Part shown: one piece after another, positions 8,431 through 16,208 of the stretch
Position numbering within the stretch: position 1 is the stretch's first letter
Layout: each line of letters begins with the position of its first letter
NCBI GenBank assembly: GCA_965223835.1
Contig: CBDCXQ010000001.1
Coordinates: forward strand, 4,154,001-4,218,000
DNA: 64,000 nt
Source: CAVYXZ01 sp965223835
GTDB taxonomy: Bacteria > Chloroflexota > Anaerolineae > Aggregatilineales > Phototrophicaceae
Direction: 5' to 3'
The notes under the pieces: model-generated
The model's database searches: none
Told to the model about the DNA's origin: nothing
What the model saw: the letters and a program-made list of their open reading frames with translations, nothing else
Program-made: the position numbers and the translations under genes

Positions 8431-9282
8431 TCAAATCTGAAGAGGTTGCTGGTGACTCTCTGATTTTGGAACAAACACGTCGACTTCTGGATCGTAATTT
8501 GTTATCAAAACCTCATCCACGACAACGCGGTTTGTTTTGTTCTTTTTCTGACGCATTCCCGAAGCTGAGCGAACAGGGAGGATATGACAGTCTCTAAAAA
8601 TTGCTCTGATTTCTTCATTATCATATGATGATAGAATCCACTTGCATTTGGATTGCAATATGCGATCCGCCAATTCGCGATGGACTGTCCAAGTGCGCAT
8701 ATTATGCACATAATTTGCGCCATTTCCTGGATAGGGTGGATCGATATACATTACAACGCCTTGTCGGTCGTACTTATTGATGCATTCTCGCCAATCCAAG
8801 TTCTCTACAATAACAGTGGATAATCGCTTGTGGACAGGCTCGATGCGCTCTCGCAAAGACTTCAACGCGCCAATCAACCGATTACCATGACCACCGTCCG
8901 TAATACTTGTTTGAAATCGAGGATAATTCAGTTCGCCTCCCCAGCCTGCCATGATAAGATAAAAGAAGCGATGAGCACGCTCTATATCTGTCAGGGTATT
9001 CGTATCAAGACTAGCAAGCCGTTCATACTCGGCACGTGATACAATCTCCCAATCAAATGACTCAATAAATGCAATCGGATTATTTTTAACAACTCGGAAA
9101 AAATTAATGAGGTCGCTGTCAATGTCGTTGATGATTTCAACTTGACTGACTGGTTTTGCAAAGAGCACCCAGGCAGCGCCAGCAAATGGTTCAACATAAC
9201 AAGTATGATTGGGGAGCAACTTGATTATTTGTTTACGTAAACGTGACTTTCCACCCACCCATTTGATTGGACTATTGAGCAT
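8431..9282 (-). CDS. DNA adenine N6-methyltransferase, D12 class (type II R-M methylase)
   Basis: Transfers methyl from SAM to N6 of adenine in a short DNA site and would protect host DNA from the nuclease encoded at 9611-10435. The 283-residue product starts with the D12-class SAM motif PIKWVGGKSRLRKQI, has the next SAM motif VEPFAGAAWVLF, and carries the catalytic DPPY box (MYIDPPYPG) near residue 183. Length equals Dam/M.DpnII-type enzymes. Start ATG 9282 was preferred to the upstream TTG because the family starts just before the KWxGGK motif. It is transcribed divergently from an XRE regulator and nuclease. Coding sequence is clearly more AT-rich than neighbours, suggesting transfer. Recognition site cannot be read from sequence. 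Confidence 0.88.
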   Translation of the reverse strand: MLNSPIKWVGGKSRLRKQIIKLLPNHTCYVEPFAGAAWVLFAKPVSQVEIINDIDSDLINFFRVVKNNPIAFIESFDWEIVSRAEYERLASLDTNTLTDIERAHRFFYLIMAGWGGELNYPRFQTSITDGGHGNRLIGALKSLRERIEPVHKRLSTVIVENLDWRECINKYDRQGVVMYIDPPYPGNGANYVHNMRTWTVHRELADRILQSKCKWILSSYDNEEIRAIFRDCHILPVRSASGMRQKKNKTNRVVVDEVLITNYDPEVDVFVPKSESHQQPLQI

Positions 9283-9308
9283 TAAAAAGCACCATTTCCA
9301 CAGTATTT

Positions 9309-9325
9309 TGTCTCCAATAGAGACA
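9309..9325. promoter_or_regulatory. Putative controller (C-protein) operator of the R-M system
   Basis: A perfect 6-bp inverted repeat TGTCTC-CAATA-GAGACA (17 bp) lies in the 77-bp gap between the divergent methylase and XRE genes. It covers the start-site region of the methylase promoter and lies just upstream of a TACAAT box for the XRE gene, the place where C proteins of PvuII-like systems act. Confidence 0.65.
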
Positions 9326-9353
9326 TTATACAATCTAATTATTTATAAGTCAA
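9325..9353 (-). promoter_or_regulatory. Methylase promoter
   Basis: On the minus strand TTGACT (9353-9348), a 17-nt spacer and a perfect TATAAT (9330-9325). Start near 9318, inside the 17-bp operator, so a bound controller should repress the methylase. Confidence 0.75.
9329..9334 (+). promoter_or_regulatory. -10 box for the controller/nuclease operon
   Basis: TACAAT 19-26 nt upstream of the predicted transcription start and ATG 9360; the nearest -35 (TTGTCT, 9308-9313) is only 15 nt away and lies within the operator, so activation by the controller may be needed. No Shine-Dalgarno precedes the ATG. Confidence 0.45.
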
Positions 9354-9359
9354 TGATCT

Positions 9360-9602
9360 ATGCCTGATAAGTCTTCAATAAGTCGTTTCGGTGAGAAATT
9401 ACGTACCCTGCGGATAGAACATAATTTTTCTTTACAACAACTGGCTAAGTTATTAGGTTACTCAGCACATGGATACATCAGTGAATTGGAATCTGGGAAA
9501 AAAATGCCAACTGCTGAATTCATCTTAAAAGTCGCAAGGTTATTTGAGGTAACTACTGACCAGCTAATGAAAGATGAACTCGATATTACAAGTAATGGAT
9601 AA
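9360..9602 (+). CDS. XRE-family HTH regulator, probable R-M controller (C protein)
   Basis: Small 80-residue one-domain Cro/C1-type helix-turn-helix protein. The HTH is residues 11-65: FGEKLRTLRIEHNFSLQQLAKLLGYSAHGYISELESGKKMPTAEF, followed by VARLFEVTTDQLM. Size and architecture match controller proteins of type II restriction-modification systems, which autoregulate and delay nuclease synthesis until DNA is methylated. It precedes the nuclease gene by 8 bp and is divergent from the methylase, the layout of PvuII-type systems. The 17-bp palindrome at 9309-9325 is its likely binding site. The role is inferred from context; the HTH itself is clear. Confidence 0.85.
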   Translation: MPDKSSISRFGEKLRTLRIEHNFSLQQLAKLLGYSAHGYISELESGKKMPTAEFILKVARLFEVTTDQLMKDELDITSNG

Positions 9603-9610
9603 AACAATTC

Positions 9611-10435
9611 ATGAATCAACCTTTTGTAGAACGTTCGCCAACGGAAACTGAAATTGAAAAACTACGCCTCTTGCTCAGCACGTTCCAAGATGGTACGGGC
9701 ATGTTGCAAATCAGTAAAAATACACAACGAACATTACCTGGTTGGCGTGATTTTGAGCGGTCAGTTGCCTTAACTTTCGCTGGAATTGCCATAGAAAGTA
9801 AGTTTTTTGTGGATGTCATATTTCCGCTATCCGAGGGCCAAAAGACCTTTTATGGTGTGGACTGTAAAATGCGCGATGCACTCCGTACAGTTGAAAATCA
9901 TAACAGAATCTATGTTGAAGTTACCAATGCTGCCCGCCAGTTATGGAGCTACCTTTACACTAAAGGCATTACTGAATCGAACTTTCGGGATATGCCGGAA
10001 CTCGCGGGCAATAATTTGATCGAAGCAATTGAAGCAATGAAAAATGAACTAAGCTCTGCATATCCTGACGGCAACATCATCACCACTCAGAGCTATTATC
10101 TGGTTCTTCTGTGGGACCGAAGAACAGGAACATATCAACTATATCAATTACCCTTAGAGCTACCAAACCCAGGTAATCTGAACTGGAATTGTCATGTCTC
10201 TTTGCGCCGAGACGGAACTGAAACAACGAGATTAGTTGGTGAAGATGACAACGGTGTACTTTATGAATGGTACGGTGGGTCTGGTGGTCAATTCAAATAT
10301 TATCCGATTGTGACTGATGCCTTGTGGATTTCAAATCCATTCCATCTTGAGCCACTTAATGAGAGTATCGAGATTGGCCTGGTTGAAAAGGCAAAATCCT
10401 ACTTTCCTGATAAATGGCATAATCTTGAAAATTGA
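9611..10435 (+). CDS. Putative type II restriction endonuclease
   Basis: No named family recognised with certainty. The 274-residue product lies 8 bp after the controller gene, has no Shine-Dalgarno and is probably translationally coupled. A candidate PD-(D/E)xK nuclease core is seen at about residues 37-95: the segment GWRDFERSVALTFAG, a strand with Asp (KFFVDVIFPL) and 13 residues later FYGVDCKMRD, giving a D...D-C-K arrangement. The C-terminal half is rich in aromatic strands (YEWYGGSGGQFKYYP). Position and AT-rich composition tie it to the D12 methylase and XRE regulator as the R component. An alternative is an accessory toxin-like protein, but a nuclease is the simplest reading. Confidence 0.65.
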   Translation: MNQPFVERSPTETEIEKLRLLLSTFQDGTGMLQISKNTQRTLPGWRDFERSVALTFAGIAIESKFFVDVIFPLSEGQKTFYGVDCKMRDALRTVENHNRIYVEVTNAARQLWSYLYTKGITESNFRDMPELAGNNLIEAIEAMKNELSSAYPDGNIITTQSYYLVLLWDRRTGTYQLYQLPLELPNPGNLNWNCHVSLRRDGTETTRLVGEDDNGVLYEWYGGSGGQFKYYPIVTDALWISNPFHLEPLNESIEIGLVEKAKSYFPDKWHNLEN

Positions 10436-10474
10436 GGGTGAGCAGACTAACCCACCCCCATAATTGACGCTAAA

Positions 10475-12187
10475 CTACCGAATTGACGGATCGCTGATCC
10501 ATACATCAGGTGAAGTCAGCGTCGCACTCTCGATGAGCAAGTCAGCCGTGTAACCATAGGCGAATTCGAAAACACTCAGGCCGTTCAACTGCGACAACAC
10601 CTCTTTCTGAGCACCGAGCGTATTGTCAAAAATGCGCACCACCGGCTCACAGGTTATTTGCGCGGGCTCCGAGCAAAGCTCCAGCGTCACCTGTGCACGC
10701 CGCGTTTCAGCGTTATCGGAGATATAGGTCACGCGAATGTTGTTCCAGGAGACCTGAATTTTATTCGCAATCTCTTCCTGTGAAGGCGGCGCAGGCGCAG
10801 TCGCCTCGGCTAATAATAGCGCCAATGGACCTGAACCCGTCGGTGTGGGCGTTGGGGCCGGACCCTGACACCAGTTGGCATCACAGAAGGTCAGCGGTGC
10901 CACCCCTTCTAATGTGGGCAGGTTATCGTAAATATTCTGCGGGAGCGTGGTCCAGCGCCGGTCAACAAAAACGGCAAAATCATCACCGCTTACAAACATC
11001 ATGGACGAGTCCTGGAAATTGCGATACCAGGCCCGGAATTCAACGCCTATCGGCATGATTCCCATGTATTGGGTTGCCGCTACATCCAGGTAGGTGAAAG
11101 CACTTTCGGATTCCGCTCGATAACGAGAATTCGCATCCGCCAGCTCAATATCCATAATCGGTGGGTTATCGGCTGACAAATTGGCTGCCGCCGAAATCTC
11201 GGCACAGGTTGCCGTTTCATCCAGAGTAGCCAGATCGAATTCGCCCAGACTCGCCAACGTAACAACATCCTGTACTTCAGGTTCACAGCGTTCCAATTCA
11301 CTCTCGCGCTGCCACCCACGCGGACGGGTTTCCAGGGTTGCATCAGCCAACAATTCCAGATCATGACGCAGATTTCGCCAGGAAATGTAGGGATTATTCG
11401 TGACAACACCAATCCATTCCGCTGGACGCACACTCTGACCCAGCAATTCATCGGCTAGCGTCTCCAGGTCAAGAAAGTTATCCCCAATCAGCGTCAGCGC
11501 GTTGGGGTCTACTGTGCCAATCCAGTTCGGTGGGCGCGTGCGCAACCCCAATTTTTCATCAGCCAATCGTTCCAAATCACCGCGTACCGCCAGTATAAGC
11601 TCCGGCACGCGCGGATCATCGGTCAATGCCAACTCATTCACGATCTCTTCTTCAACCTCAACGTAGGCCGCGAGACAGTAATTTAACGTTGCATCAACGA
11701 CATCAATTTGAATATTGAACAATTCACCAGCAAGCCGAAATACATTTTGCTGAGACCGATTACACTGGAACCGACTCAGCGCCCCCTGCCAATCATTGGG
11801 CCGAAAAGAGCCGCCACCTAGCGGATCGGCAAACACCATATCAGCAATCAATTCCAGATCATGACGCACATTACGGGCAATAATATCGGCCCGAGAACCG
11901 GTGACCCCGAACCACTCCGGCGGCCGCACGCCCTCGCCAAAGACTTCATTCGCCAGCAATTCGTTATCAAACCACAGATCGGAGATCATCTGCGCAGATC
12001 GAATATCGGCATTGGCCGTCCAACCTGTGGGCCGCGGCGCATCAGCCAGATGCTCATCCGCCAGACGCTCGAGATCAATGCGCAACGCATTGGCAAACGC
12101 CCCCAGGTTATCAATTTGCTGAGCCGGGGCCAGGTACATCGTCCCCAACAGCAAAGGCATGAACAATAAATAAAAATATCGTTTCAT
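10475..12187 (-). CDS. Secreted protein with six copies of an unrecognised DLExLAD...RPxxW repeat
   Basis: Function unknown. 570 residues with a Sec signal (MKRYFYLLFMPLLLGTMYLAPA, cleavage near residue 22). Residues 35-315 hold six imperfect repeats of the form D-L-E-x-L-A-D-E, 6-10 variable residues, R-P-x-x-W-x-G: DLERLADEHL..RPTGW, NELLANEVF..RPPEWFG, DLELIADMVF..RPNDWQG, DLERLADEKL..RPPNWIG, DLETLADELL..RPAEWIG, DLELLADATL..RPRGW. Two Cys-containing inserts (FQCNRSQQN...LNYC) interrupt them. About 330-470 is a second unrecognised region, followed by a Pro/Thr linker (GPAPTPTPTGSG) and a C-terminal beta-rich domain with paired Cys. Probably extracellular structural or binding protein. It stands alone between the R-M island and a divergent histidine kinase. 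Confidence 0.75.
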   Translation of the reverse strand: MKRYFYLLFMPLLLGTMYLAPAQQIDNLGAFANALRIDLERLADEHLADAPRPTGWTANADIRSAQMISDLWFDNELLANEVFGEGVRPPEWFGVTGSRADIIARNVRHDLELIADMVFADPLGGGSFRPNDWQGALSRFQCNRSQQNVFRLAGELFNIQIDVVDATLNYCLAAYVEVEEEIVNELALTDDPRVPELILAVRGDLERLADEKLGLRTRPPNWIGTVDPNALTLIGDNFLDLETLADELLGQSVRPAEWIGVVTNNPYISWRNLRHDLELLADATLETRPRGWQRESELERCEPEVQDVVTLASLGEFDLATLDETATCAEISAAANLSADNPPIMDIELADANSRYRAESESAFTYLDVAATQYMGIMPIGVEFRAWYRNFQDSSMMFVSGDDFAVFVDRRWTTLPQNIYDNLPTLEGVAPLTFCDANWCQGPAPTPTPTGSGPLALLLAEATAPAPPSQEEIANKIQVSWNNIRVTYISDNAETRRAQVTLELCSEPAQITCEPVVRIFDNTLGAQKEVLSQLNGLSVFEFAYGYTADLLIESATLTSPDVWISDPSIR

Positions 12188-12348
12188 CAGGCCAACCCTT
12201 TCATCACAGATTTATTATACCCACAGGCGCAAGAAACAAAAGTGGCACGCTGGTCATCATCGAATCATGCAAAACAGCAAAGATTAACGCACCGGGCAAA
12301 AACCTGGTTGTAAGATGAAATAGATAGACGAGAAGACGGGATACGAGC

Positions 12349-14499
12349 ATGCAGCCGGCGGTCAACGCGCAGCCCATCAATATTGCCACTTTCAACCGCA
12401 TCAGTGTTGCGCTTAACACCAGCCTCGATCTGGAAAAGGTTTATGACCAGATCATGCACCATATTGGTGATATTGTGCCCCACCGGGCCAGCAGTCTGAT
12501 CATGATCGAGGACAAGTTCGTGCGACTGGTCCGTTCACAATCTGAATCGGACCACGTGCTCTTCGACCCGCAAAAGCCCTTGCCGCTAAATCAATTGCCC
12601 TACTTGCGGGATCATATGACCGCCCGTCAAGCAGTCCGCTCACTCGACATTCCGCAAACCACCCCTTTCGACCAGATGCCCTGGGTCCAGGCCTGGGCGA
12701 TGGCACCGATTAAACTTAATCAGCAATTACTGGGATTTATTGTTATCTTCACCGATGATGTCCAGGCGCTGCAATGCGATGAACTCGATTATTTGCAAGC
12801 CTTTGCCGATCAGGCCGCCATCGCCATCACAAACGCCCAAACCTATGACAAGTTAGAAAGCTTTACCCAGGAACTCAATTCCCTTTATCATGCCACTTCA
12901 TTCCTGTTATCAGCCAGTAACCTGACCGAGCTGGGACAACAAATCGCGCAGGCAGTCATCGAGGAATTTGCGTTAGCCGATTGTGGTGTCCTGCTGATCG
13001 ACCACGACAGCAATACCATCAACCGACTGGCCCGCGCGGGCAACTATGGCGTTCAGACGCTGGCACCTCTGTACCTGAACGGATTGGGCCTGGTGCCAGA
13101 GGCGATTCGGCAGGGGACAATCATCTATGTGCCGGATGTAACGCTGGATCAACGTTATGCTCCTAATGTTCCGCAGACGCACTCGGAACTCGTCATTCCG
13201 CTACATGGACGTGAGCAAATCATCGGTGTGCTTGATTTACAGAGCGCCGAAATCAACGCCTTCAGTGAACGCGATCAGCGGATTTTAGCGACATTTGCCA
13301 AGCGGGCCGCCAGTGCTCTGGATAACGTGATGTTGTACGAAACGCTACGGCAATACGCGATTGACCGCGAACAGCAGGTCATCAACCGCACCCAGGAACT
13401 GCACAGCGCGAAGGAACGAGTTGAGACCATCCTCAATAGCACCAGTGATGCCATTAGCCTGATGTCTGCCGATGGCCGAATCGACCAGTCCAACCAGGCA
13501 TTTTATGATTTATTTGGTTATTACTATGACGAAGAGTTCAACTGGCCGCTCACTCGCCTGGTGGCCCAGGCCCAGCAAGATACTTTAGCCGCCGCGCTGC
13601 AAAGCGCTCTTGAACAGCGCCAGTCACAACGCTTGGAAGCGACAGCCATTCGCAAAGACGGCTCTCCATTTGAAGCGGACCTGGTGATTTCGCCAGTGCA
13701 TAAGCGTTCGGACGATGACGACGCCTGGGGATTGGTGTGCAGCCTGCGCGACATCAGCCAACGCAAACAAGTCGAACGCGAGCTACGGTCCGCGCTTGCC
13801 CGTGAGCGCGAACTCCATGAATTGAAAACACGTTTTGTGTCCACCGCCTCCCATGAATTTCGGACCCCGCTGGCAACCATTATGGCGACTTTGGGGCTGC
13901 TGCGAAATTATGGCGACCGGATGGATGAAGCGAAGAAGCTGCAGCAGTTTGAGAAGATTGATAACCAGATTCACTACATGACGGATTTGATGGACGGCGT
14001 CTTGACACTGGGCCGGATGGATGCCGGGAAGCATCCGGTCAAGCTAGAGCCGCTGGCGCTGGACCAATTATGTGCCGAACTGGTTGAGGAATTTCAGGCG
14101 ACCATGCCTCAACATCCGGTGATCAACACCTGCACCGGCGATCCGCAACCAATGACAGCCGACCACAAACTGATGCGGGAAATTATCATAAACTTGCTTA
14201 CCAATGCAGCAAAATATTCACCTCCAACCAGCAAGATCTATCTCGACTTGCAGTACCAGCCTGACCAAATTACGGTCAAAGTACGCGATAACGGTATCGG
14301 CATTCCCGTTAGCGACCAACAACATTTGTTCGAGGCCTTTCATCGGGCCGAAAACGTTGGCACGGCACCAGGCACAGGGCTGGGACTCACCATCGTCAAA
14401 AACGCGGTTGATGCCCATCACGGCACCATTCAGTTCGAAAGTCAGGTCAACCAGGGAACGACGTTCACAGTCATATTCCCGCTTCATCAAGAGGAATGA
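12349..14499 (+). CDS. Soluble sensor histidine kinase, GAF-GAF-PAS-HisKA-HATPase
   Basis: Cytoplasmic sensor that autophosphorylates on His and passes phosphate to a receiver, most likely the adjacent hybrid regulator. 716 residues: GAF 1 (about 10-155), GAF 2 (about 185-330), a short coiled coil (YAIDREQQVINRTQEL), PAS (about 360-465, TILNSTSDAISLMSADGRI), HisKA with the phosphate acceptor in STASHEFRTPLATIM (about residue 503), and HATPase_c with N box (INLLTNAAKYS), G1 (VRDNGIGIP) and G2 (GTGLGLTIVK). No membrane segment, so the signal is internal. Its TGA overlaps an ATG of the next gene by 4 bp, so the pair is co-expressed. All catalytic boxes are intact. Confidence 0.93.
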   Translation: MQPAVNAQPINIATFNRISVALNTSLDLEKVYDQIMHHIGDIVPHRASSLIMIEDKFVRLVRSQSESDHVLFDPQKPLPLNQLPYLRDHMTARQAVRSLDIPQTTPFDQMPWVQAWAMAPIKLNQQLLGFIVIFTDDVQALQCDELDYLQAFADQAAIAITNAQTYDKLESFTQELNSLYHATSFLLSASNLTELGQQIAQAVIEEFALADCGVLLIDHDSNTINRLARAGNYGVQTLAPLYLNGLGLVPEAIRQGTIIYVPDVTLDQRYAPNVPQTHSELVIPLHGREQIIGVLDLQSAEINAFSERDQRILATFAKRAASALDNVMLYETLRQYAIDREQQVINRTQELHSAKERVETILNSTSDAISLMSADGRIDQSNQAFYDLFGYYYDEEFNWPLTRLVAQAQQDTLAAALQSALEQRQSQRLEATAIRKDGSPFEADLVISPVHKRSDDDDAWGLVCSLRDISQRKQVERELRSALARERELHELKTRFVSTASHEFRTPLATIMATLGLLRNYGDRMDEAKKLQQFEKIDNQIHYMTDLMDGVLTLGRMDAGKHPVKLEPLALDQLCAELVEEFQATMPQHPVINTCTGDPQPMTADHKLMREIIINLLTNAAKYSPPTSKIYLDLQYQPDQITVKVRDNGIGIPVSDQQHLFEAFHRAENVGTAPGTGLGLTIVKNAVDAHHGTIQFESQVNQGTTFTVIFPLHQEE

Positions 14500-14504
14500 A
14501 TATC

Positions 14505-15602
14505 ATGACAAAAATTTTGATCGTTGAAGACGAAGCGCCGTTGCGTGAAAGTATCGTCGACACCCTCTCGTTTGAAGGCTTTGATGTTATTGAAGCCGCA
14601 AATGGCAATCAAGGTTGGCAAATGGCCGCCGCCGAGCACCCGGACTTGATCGTTTGCGATGTCGCTATGCCCGAACTCAATGGCTACGAACTGCTCGAAA
14701 AGCTGCGCCAGGATCCCGCAACGGCGAATTTGCCATTCATCTTTTTGACGGCGCGTTCTGACCGCTCTTTTATGCGACATGGGATGGACCTGGGGGCAGA
14801 TGATTACGTCACGAAGCCGTTCAGTCATGATGACCTCCTCGCCGCCATTCGCTCACGCTTAAAGCGTTATGGTACTTATAAAAAATCGGCCTATGGTGAA
14901 CTGGACCAGATCAAGACTGAACTGACACGCCGCGTTGCCCATGAACTGCGCACCCCGGTCACCTCAATCGCGGCAGTGCAGGATATTGTCGAGATGCAAT
15001 TAGATTATTTGTCGGGCGATGAGCTTAAAGAATTACTCAGAATCCAACGGTCGGGCAGCCAACGCCTGCAACATCTGGTTGAACAAACTGTTATCCTGAC
15101 CGAACTCAAAGGCGGCAAACTGAGCCAGGCAGTCGTGCTCGAACACGGTATGCCCACATCAATCTGGGATATTCTCACCGCTGCGACCAATATCGCGCGC
15201 AAATTCGCCTATAAGAACGATCAATTACCCATCAACGTCATTGACCACAACAGTGATGCGCGTGTTCAATGTTCGGCCTCAGCCCTTCGTCACGCCCTGG
15301 CTGAATTGATTGGCAATGCACTGACATACTCCCCCGACGACGATGAGATTCAAGTCAATCAATGGGTCGAAGATGGCTGGATTTGGGTTGCGGTCGAAGA
15401 TCATGGGGCAGGAATTGACGATCTGGAGGCGGCGCTGGCCGAATTCGAACAGATTGACCGCGAACGCACTGAACAACAGGGCATGGGGCTGGGTTTGCCA
15501 CTGGCAAAACAAATAGCTGAAGTCCATGGGGGGGCACTGCATGTTAATTCAAACGGCAATGGCACCCAGGTCATTATGCAGCTACCACTTTATAGTGGCT
15601 AA
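14505..15602 (+). CDS. Response regulator-histidine kinase hybrid (REC-HisKA-HATPase)
   Basis: Phosphorelay protein of 365 residues with a receiver in front of a kinase core and no DNA-binding output. REC residues 1-120: acidic pocket VEDE, acceptor Asp in VCDVAMPE (about residue 52), switch Thr in FLTARS and Lys in TKPF. HisKA follows with the acceptor His in RVAHELRTPVTSI (about 146); HATPase boxes are NALTYSPDD, VEDHGAGI and GMGLGLPLAK. The N box is slightly degenerate. I place the start at ATG 14505, which has AGAGG 10 nt upstream, not the overlapping ATG 14496. Receiving phosphate from the upstream kinase and controlling its own kinase is the likely scheme (inference). Confidence 0.9.
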   Translation: MTKILIVEDEAPLRESIVDTLSFEGFDVIEAANGNQGWQMAAAEHPDLIVCDVAMPELNGYELLEKLRQDPATANLPFIFLTARSDRSFMRHGMDLGADDYVTKPFSHDDLLAAIRSRLKRYGTYKKSAYGELDQIKTELTRRVAHELRTPVTSIAAVQDIVEMQLDYLSGDELKELLRIQRSGSQRLQHLVEQTVILTELKGGKLSQAVVLEHGMPTSIWDILTAATNIARKFAYKNDQLPINVIDHNSDARVQCSASALRHALAELIGNALTYSPDDDEIQVNQWVEDGWIWVAVEDHGAGIDDLEAALAEFEQIDRERTEQQGMGLGLPLAKQIAEVHGGALHVNSNGNGTQVIMQLPLYSG

Positions 15603-15718
15603 TCAGGCGACAAGTACTCGTTTATGATATTCTTCACTATAAATCAAGCAGCTCTTCACTAGCCACCAACGGCACCAGCCTCCATACTGAAATTGGTGGC
15701 AAAGTGGAGACCAATTTG

Positions 15719-16186
15719 ATGTCGTTTGCTGATAAAGCCCAGGCGTTTTTAAGCCAGGATAAACTGGCAGTGGTTGGCGTTTCGCGTTCCGGTGATAAAA
15801 CGGGAAATGGTATTTTCCGGGCCTTGCAGGCGCAGGGTCACGAGGTTTATCCCGTAAACCCACATGTAGAAGCAATCGAAGGCGTGACATGTTATCCCAA
15901 TGTGCAATCACTCCCATCTGATGTGGGTGGCGTGGTGATCGTCACCCGCCCGGAGATCACCGAACAGGTCGTGCAGGATTGCGCCGAAGCCGGCATTCCC
16001 CGGGTTTGGATGCATTACAATGCATTATTCGGTCATGGGCCATCCAGTGTGTCCCCCAAAGCAGTCGACATGTGCCGGGAACATAACATTGAAGTGATTG
16101 ACGGCGGTTGCCCGATGATGTTTATCGATGGCTTCCATAAATGTATGCGCTGGATTCTGGGGCGGATGGGAAAATTGCCCCAGTAG
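15719..16186 (+). CDS. CoA-binding domain protein (YccU-like)
   Basis: Single-domain Rossmann protein of 155 residues resembling the N-terminal CoA-binding domain of succinyl-CoA synthetase alpha and E. coli YccU. Visible features: KLAVVGVSRSGDKTGNGIFRAL (dinucleotide-like turn), GHEVYPVNPHVEAIEGVTCYPNVQSLP, VVIVTRPEITEQVVQDCAEAGIPRVWMHY, and the C-terminal VIDGGCPMMF. Family members bind CoA or related nucleotides and their physiological role is poorly defined. Start ATG 15719 is preceded by GTGGAGA with 8-nt spacing. It stands alone, 116 bp after the phosphorelay gene and convergent with the large kinase-WD40 gene. Confidence 0.85.
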   Translation: MSFADKAQAFLSQDKLAVVGVSRSGDKTGNGIFRALQAQGHEVYPVNPHVEAIEGVTCYPNVQSLPSDVGGVVIVTRPEITEQVVQDCAEAGIPRVWMHYNALFGHGPSSVSPKAVDMCREHNIEVIDGGCPMMFIDGFHKCMRWILGRMGKLPQ

Positions 16187-16208
16187 CCCTACATTTTAGG
16201 CGGTACGC

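Noticed and set aside
9283..9333. TTG-started longer form of the adenine methylase
   Set aside because: That segment is the promoter/operator region; the family N-terminus begins at ATG 9282.
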